Of a stretch of 9,478 nucleotides of DNA, positions 6,497 to 9,478 are shown in pieces. This stretch comes from an uncultured Oscillospiraceae bacterium (lineage in GTDB: Bacteria; Bacillota; Clostridia; Oscillospirales; Ruminococcaceae). The stretch lies in assembly GCA_910579545.1 (NCBI GenBank), contig CAJTVI010000084.1, positions 1 to 9,478 of the forward strand, written 5' to 3'. A model generated the notes under the pieces. It was not told where the DNA came from. It did no database searches and saw only the letters and a program-made list of their open reading frames with translations. A program made the translations under genes and the position numbers. How positions within the stretch are numbered: position 1 is the first letter of the stretch; each line of letters begins with the position of its first letter.

Positions 6497-8791
6497 TCAG
6501 CCCAAAACCAGTTTGCCGTTTTGGGCGTCCAGGGTCACGGCGGCGCCAAGGCCGCCGGTGAGCAGACGCTCGGCCAGGGGGTCCTCCACCTCGCGGCGGA
6601 TGACCCGGCGCAGGTCCCGCGCGCCCAGCCTGCCGCCCTGGGCCAGCTGCACCAGCGCCTCGAGGGCCGCCGGTGTATAACTGAGTTCGGCCCCCTTGGC
6701 GCGCAGCGGCTCGCGGTATTCCTCCAGCATGAGGGCCGCGATCCTGCTGAGGGTTTCGCCCTCCAGCGGCTTAAAGGCGATCACCTCGTCCACCCGGCCC
6801 AAAAATTCCGGCCGCAGAAAATCGCGCAGCGCCTTCATGGCCTTGTCGGTGCTCATCTGGGCCAGGGTCTTGTTAAAGCCGGTCTCGCCGCTCTTGTCGC
6901 TGCTGCCGGCGTTGCTGGTCATGCAGATGACCGTGTTTTCAAAGTTGACCGTGCGGCCCTGGGCGTCGTTGATGCGGCCCTCGTCCAGGATCTGCAAGAG
7001 GATGTTCATCACGTCCGGATGGGCCTTTTCGATCTCGTCAAACAGCACGACGCTGTAGGGCTTGCGGCGTACCTTTTCGGTGAGCTGGCCGGCCTCGTCG
7101 TACCCCACATAGCCCGGAGGGGAGCCGATAAGCCGGCTGACCGCGAATTTTTCCATAAACTCGCTCATGTCCAGCCGGATGAGGGGGTCCACCGTGTCGA
7201 ACAGCTGGCTGGCCAGCTGCTTGACCAGCTCGGTTTTGCCCACGCCGGTGGGCCCCACAAAGATAAAGCTGGCGGGCCGGCGGCGGCCCGAGAGGTCGGC
7301 CCGGCTGCGCTTGATGGCCCGGGCCACCGCCTCCACCGCCTCGTCCTGCCCGATGATCTTGGCCTTGAGCGCGGCCTCCAGCCCCAAAAGCTTGGTGTAC
7401 TCGCTCTCCTTGATCTTGACGGCGGGGATGCCGGTCCACAGTTCGATGACCTTGGCCACGTCGTCCATGGTCACGGCAACGTCCGCCGCGGCGGCCTCGG
7501 CGGCGGGCAGTTCGTCCCGCAGGCGGGCAAGCTCGGTTTTTACGGCCGCCATCCTTTCGTAATCCACCGGCTCGTCGGCGGGGGTCTGCGCAAGGGCCGT
7601 CTCCTCGGCTTCGGCCGCCTCCAGCCGGCTTTTGAGCTGCTGGCAGCGGGTGAGCTCGGGGTGACGCAGGTTGCAGCAGGCGCAGGCCTCGTCCAGAAGG
7701 TCGATGGCCTTGTCGGGCAGGTAGCGGTCGGTGATGTACCGCTCGGAGAGGGAGACAGCGGCGTTTAACACCTCGGGCGGCACCCTGACCGCGTGGTACT
7801 GCTCGTAGTAGCCCCGGATGCCCTGCATGACCGCGATGGTATCGGCGATGCTGGGCTCCTCCACCTTGACCGGCTGGAACCGGCGCTCGAGGGCCTGGTC
7901 CTTTTCGATAAACTTGCGGTACTCGCCAAAGGTGGTGGCCCCGATGACCTGCACCTCGCCCCGGGAAAGGGCGGGCTTGAGGATGTTGGCCGCGTTCATG
8001 GCGCCCTCGCTGTCGCCCGCGCCGGTGATGTTGTGCACCTCGTCGATAAAAAGGATGATGTTGCCGTCCGCCTTGACCTCGCTGATGAGCCCCTTGACCC
8101 GCTGCTCGAACTGGCCGCGGAACTGGGTGCCGGCCACCAGGGCGGTGAGGTCCAGCAGGTAGATCTCCTTGTTTTGCAGCCGGGCCGGCACCTGGCCGGC
8201 CGCGATGCGCAGGGCAATGCCCTCGGCAATGGCGGTTTTGCCCACCCCGGCCTCGCCAATGAGACAGGGGTTGTTTTTTTGCCGGCGGCAGAGGATCTGG
8301 ATGGTGCGGTAGATCTCCTTGTCCCGCCCGATCACCGCGTCCAGCCGGCCGGCCTTTGCCTTGCCGGTGAGGTTGTCGCAGTAGTTGTCCAGAAACTTGC
8401 GTTTGGGGCGCCGTTCCTCTTTTTTGTCCTTCTTTTCCTTTTTGGGGTCCTTGTCGGCCCGGGCGCCAAACCCAAAGGGGAAGGTGGCGCTGCGTCCGGG
8501 GGTAAAGCCGTCGGCCTCCTCCTCGGCCGGCTCGTCCTGCCCGAGCATGGCCGCAAAGGGGAAGCCGCCCTCCCCCGCCTCCTCGATAAAGCCGGACATC
8601 TGCTCCTCCATGCGCTCAAGGTCCTGCTCGGTGATGCCAAAGCGCTTCATCAGCTCGTCCACCGGGCCAATCTTGAGCTCGGAGGCACAGCTGAGGCAAT
8701 AGCCCTCCTGCCGGGCCTCGCCGTTTTCCATGCGCTGCACAAATACAACGGCAGGGCGTTTTTTGCAGCGGCAGCAAAGTGGGGTTTTCAT
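6497..8791 (-). CDS. clpE: ClpE-type ATP-dependent Clp unfoldase with zinc finger
   Basis: This 764-residue Hsp100 AAA+ protein unfolds substrates with ATP and normally feeds them to ClpP in the cytoplasm. Order of parts: a Cys4 zinc finger (C6-x2-C9 and C32-x2-C35) as in ClpE rather than Clp-N repeats; an acidic then Lys/Arg-rich linker at about 84-132; AAA module 1 with Walker A GEAGVGKT (179-186), pore loop GTQFRG (221-226), Walker B FIDE (248-251) and Arg pair R303-R304; a short coiled middle segment (about 380-440); AAA module 2 with Walker A GPTGVGKT (513-520), GSPPGYVGY pore loop (556-564), Walker B LFDE (583-586) and sensor-2 GAR (723-725). At the ClpP-docking position it has TGF (637-639) instead of the usual aliphatic-GF. 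The ATG has an AAGGTGG site seven bases upstream. It lies 97 bases after the CvpA-like gene; no CtsR-type operator was seen in that gap. ClpC is the main alternative name. Confidence 0.94.
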   Translation of the reverse strand: MKTPLCCRCKKRPAVVFVQRMENGEARQEGYCLSCASELKIGPVDELMKRFGITEQDLERMEEQMSGFIEEAGEGGFPFAAMLGQDEPAEEEADGFTPGRSATFPFGFGARADKDPKKEKKDKKEERRPKRKFLDNYCDNLTGKAKAGRLDAVIGRDKEIYRTIQILCRRQKNNPCLIGEAGVGKTAIAEGIALRIAAGQVPARLQNKEIYLLDLTALVAGTQFRGQFEQRVKGLISEVKADGNIILFIDEVHNITGAGDSEGAMNAANILKPALSRGEVQVIGATTFGEYRKFIEKDQALERRFQPVKVEEPSIADTIAVMQGIRGYYEQYHAVRVPPEVLNAAVSLSERYITDRYLPDKAIDLLDEACACCNLRHPELTRCQQLKSRLEAAEAEETALAQTPADEPVDYERMAAVKTELARLRDELPAAEAAAADVAVTMDDVAKVIELWTGIPAVKIKESEYTKLLGLEAALKAKIIGQDEAVEAVARAIKRSRADLSGRRRPASFIFVGPTGVGKTELVKQLASQLFDTVDPLIRLDMSEFMEKFAVSRLIGSPPGYVGYDEAGQLTEKVRRKPYSVVLFDEIEKAHPDVMNILLQILDEGRINDAQGRTVNFENTVICMTSNAGSSDKSGETGFNKTLAQMSTDKAMKALRDFLRPEFLGRVDEVIAFKPLEGETLSRIAALMLEEYREPLRAKGAELSYTPAALEALVQLAQGGRLGARDLRRVIRREVEDPLAERLLTGGLGAAVTLDAQNGKLVLG

Positions 8792-8850
8792 GGGTTGGCC
8801 ACCTTTCTTGTTGGAAGTGGTTCGATAACAGCCGCACCGGGCGTTGGATG

Positions 8851-8882
8851 GGGCCGCGCCCCCCTGCCGGGGAAAGCGGCCC
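8851..8882 (-). other. Imperfect hairpin between the cvpA-like gene and clp
   Basis: GGGCCGC (8851-8857) and GCGGCCC (8876-8882) pair over seven bases, with an inner CCCC/GGGG pairing and a small loop. It lies 6 bases after the cvpA-like stop codon and about 60 bases before the clp ATG. There is no T-tract after it on the minus strand, so it is a poor terminator; it could instead protect the upstream mRNA end or weaken read-through. Confidence 0.35.
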
Positions 8883-8888
8883 TTTTGG

Positions 8889-9478
8889 TTACATCAAAAA
8901 GGGGTTGAGGGGGGCAAAGACCGCGTAGAGCATACTGTCGCCCAGCACCTGCTCGTTGAGGAAGGCGAGGTTGCCGCCGGTGATGACCATGACCGCCCAG
9001 AGCGCGCAGAGCAGGATGTACAGGTCCACCAGGCCGGCCAAAAAGCCCATGCCGACCCCCAGCAGCCGGTTGACCCCGCCCACCAGCGGGATCTTGTTGA
9101 AGTTGGTGAGCACCGCCACCAAAAAGCCCACCACAAACCGGCAGAGCGCAAAGGCCACAAAAAACACCACGATGGCAATGATGGGGGTGAGCAGCGGCTC
9201 CACCACCTGGGTGACCAGGTTCTGCGCAAGGTCCGGGCTGGCGGCGCTGAGCAGCTCGCCCGCCGACTGTACCAGCTTTTGCTGCACCTGCTCGGGCAAA
9301 AAGCCGGCAAACTGCTCGAGCAGCGAGGCAATGTCCACCGTGCCGTCCCGGGCGATGGCCTCCTCCATGCGGGTGATGACGCTGCCGCGCAAAAAGTGCT
9401 CAAACAGCAGCGGCGCGACCTTTTGGGACAAAAACAGCGCCCCCAGCAGGCTGGCGATGTTGCCCACAAACTGCAAAA
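8889..9478 (-). CDS. CvpA-family membrane protein, N-terminus cut by window edge
   Basis: The visible 195+ residues look like the colicin V production (CvpA) family of small integral membrane proteins with poorly defined roles. Seen from the edge: QFVGNIASLLGALFLSQKVAPLLFE, equivalent to the family's second hydrophobic segment; an amphipathic, Gln/Glu-rich middle (residues about 35-90); then hydrophobic segments near 92-118 and 120-128, an NKIPLVGGVNRLLGVGMGFLAGLVD stretch at about 126-150 that is the most diagnostic part (family: PLxGxxNRLLGxxxGxxxG), and a last segment near 150-168. The frame is open to the end of the window; the only initiator there is a TTG at 9476 with no upstream sequence, and the usual first membrane helix is missing, so the true start is outside. 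It stops at TAA 8891-8889 and probably shares a transcript with the clp gene. Confidence 0.75.
   Translation of the reverse strand, partial: LQFVGNIASLLGALFLSQKVAPLLFEHFLRGSVITRMEEAIARDGTVDIASLLEQFAGFLPEQVQQKLVQSAGELLSAASPDLAQNLVTQVVEPLLTPIIAIVVFFVAFALCRFVVGFLVAVLTNFNKIPLVGGVNRLLGVGMGFLAGLVDLYILLCALWAVMVITGGNLAFLNEQVLGDSMLYAVFAPLNPFLM

Noticed and set aside
5964..6680. Long plus-strand open frame across the intergenic gap and into the clp 3' end
   Set aside because: It overlaps the clp gene antisense, its product is Arg/Ala/Pro-rich low-complexity sequence without family motifs, and its length is explained by few stops in GC-rich DNA.
6521..7768. Long plus-strand open frame antisense to clp (and a similar one at 7793-8908)
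   Set aside because: Both mirror the high GC codon pattern of the real ClpE gene, whose motifs are unmistakable on the other strand.
1..9478. CRISPR arrays, tRNA or rRNA genes, and tandem repeats
   Set aside because: No regularly spaced repeats, no tRNA-like or rRNA-like conserved segments and no notable tandem arrays were seen on either strand.

Overview
The window looks like a chromosomal segment of a Gram-positive anaerobe of the Clostridia, probably Oscillospirales/Ruminococcaceae. This rests on inference from the zinc-finger ClpE-type unfoldase, the CvpA-like protein next to it, AGGAGG-type ribosome binding sites, and a clostridial-style IS256 transposase remnant. No species call is possible from sequence reading alone. 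All intact genes lie on the minus strand; only the decayed transposase at the left edge reads on the plus strand.

Right part (about 6440-9478, GC-rich): a CvpA-family membrane protein whose N-terminus is cut by the window edge, then, 97 bases downstream, a complete 764-residue Clp/Hsp100 unfoldase with an N-terminal Cys4 zinc finger, two AAA+ modules and no Clp-N repeats. Hairpins that could end this transcript lie 3' of clp at 6441-6464 and 6294-6336. This part looks like resident core genome.

Middle (5877-6496): about 620 bases with no credible gene. They hold the two hairpins and, at 5985-6013, a good minus-strand sigma-A-type promoter (TTGACA, 17-base spacer, TAAACT) about 100 bases upstream of the next gene.

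Left part (316-5876, mostly AT-rich): a five-gene minus-strand operon for a surface polysaccharide sugar. In transcription order it encodes a Wzx-type flippase, a VioA-like DegT-family sugar aminotransferase, a WbqC-family protein, a short divergent PLP-fold protein, and an extended-SDR NAD(P)-dependent sugar epimerase/reductase. Gaps are 29-80 bases and each gene except the flippase has a recognisable Shine-Dalgarno. The likely theme is making or modifying a nucleotide-linked amino-deoxy sugar and exporting the lipid-linked unit. No sugar nucleotidyltransferase, 4,6-dehydratase, glycosyltransferase or polymerase is present, so the pathway is incomplete here.

The far left edge (3 to about 290) carries an IS256-family transposase fragment with several stops and frame changes. 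It faces the operon tail and nearly touches the last gene. Base composition rises in steps from the SDR end through the aminotransferase and a mosaic flippase gene to the clp region, consistent with a laterally acquired, patchwork polysaccharide locus beside stable chromosome. I did not find a convincing new defence or mobile system. The most interesting points are the divergent PLP protein, the WbqC pairing, the mosaic composition, the leader of the sugar operon and the variant ClpP-docking loop in the Clp protein.
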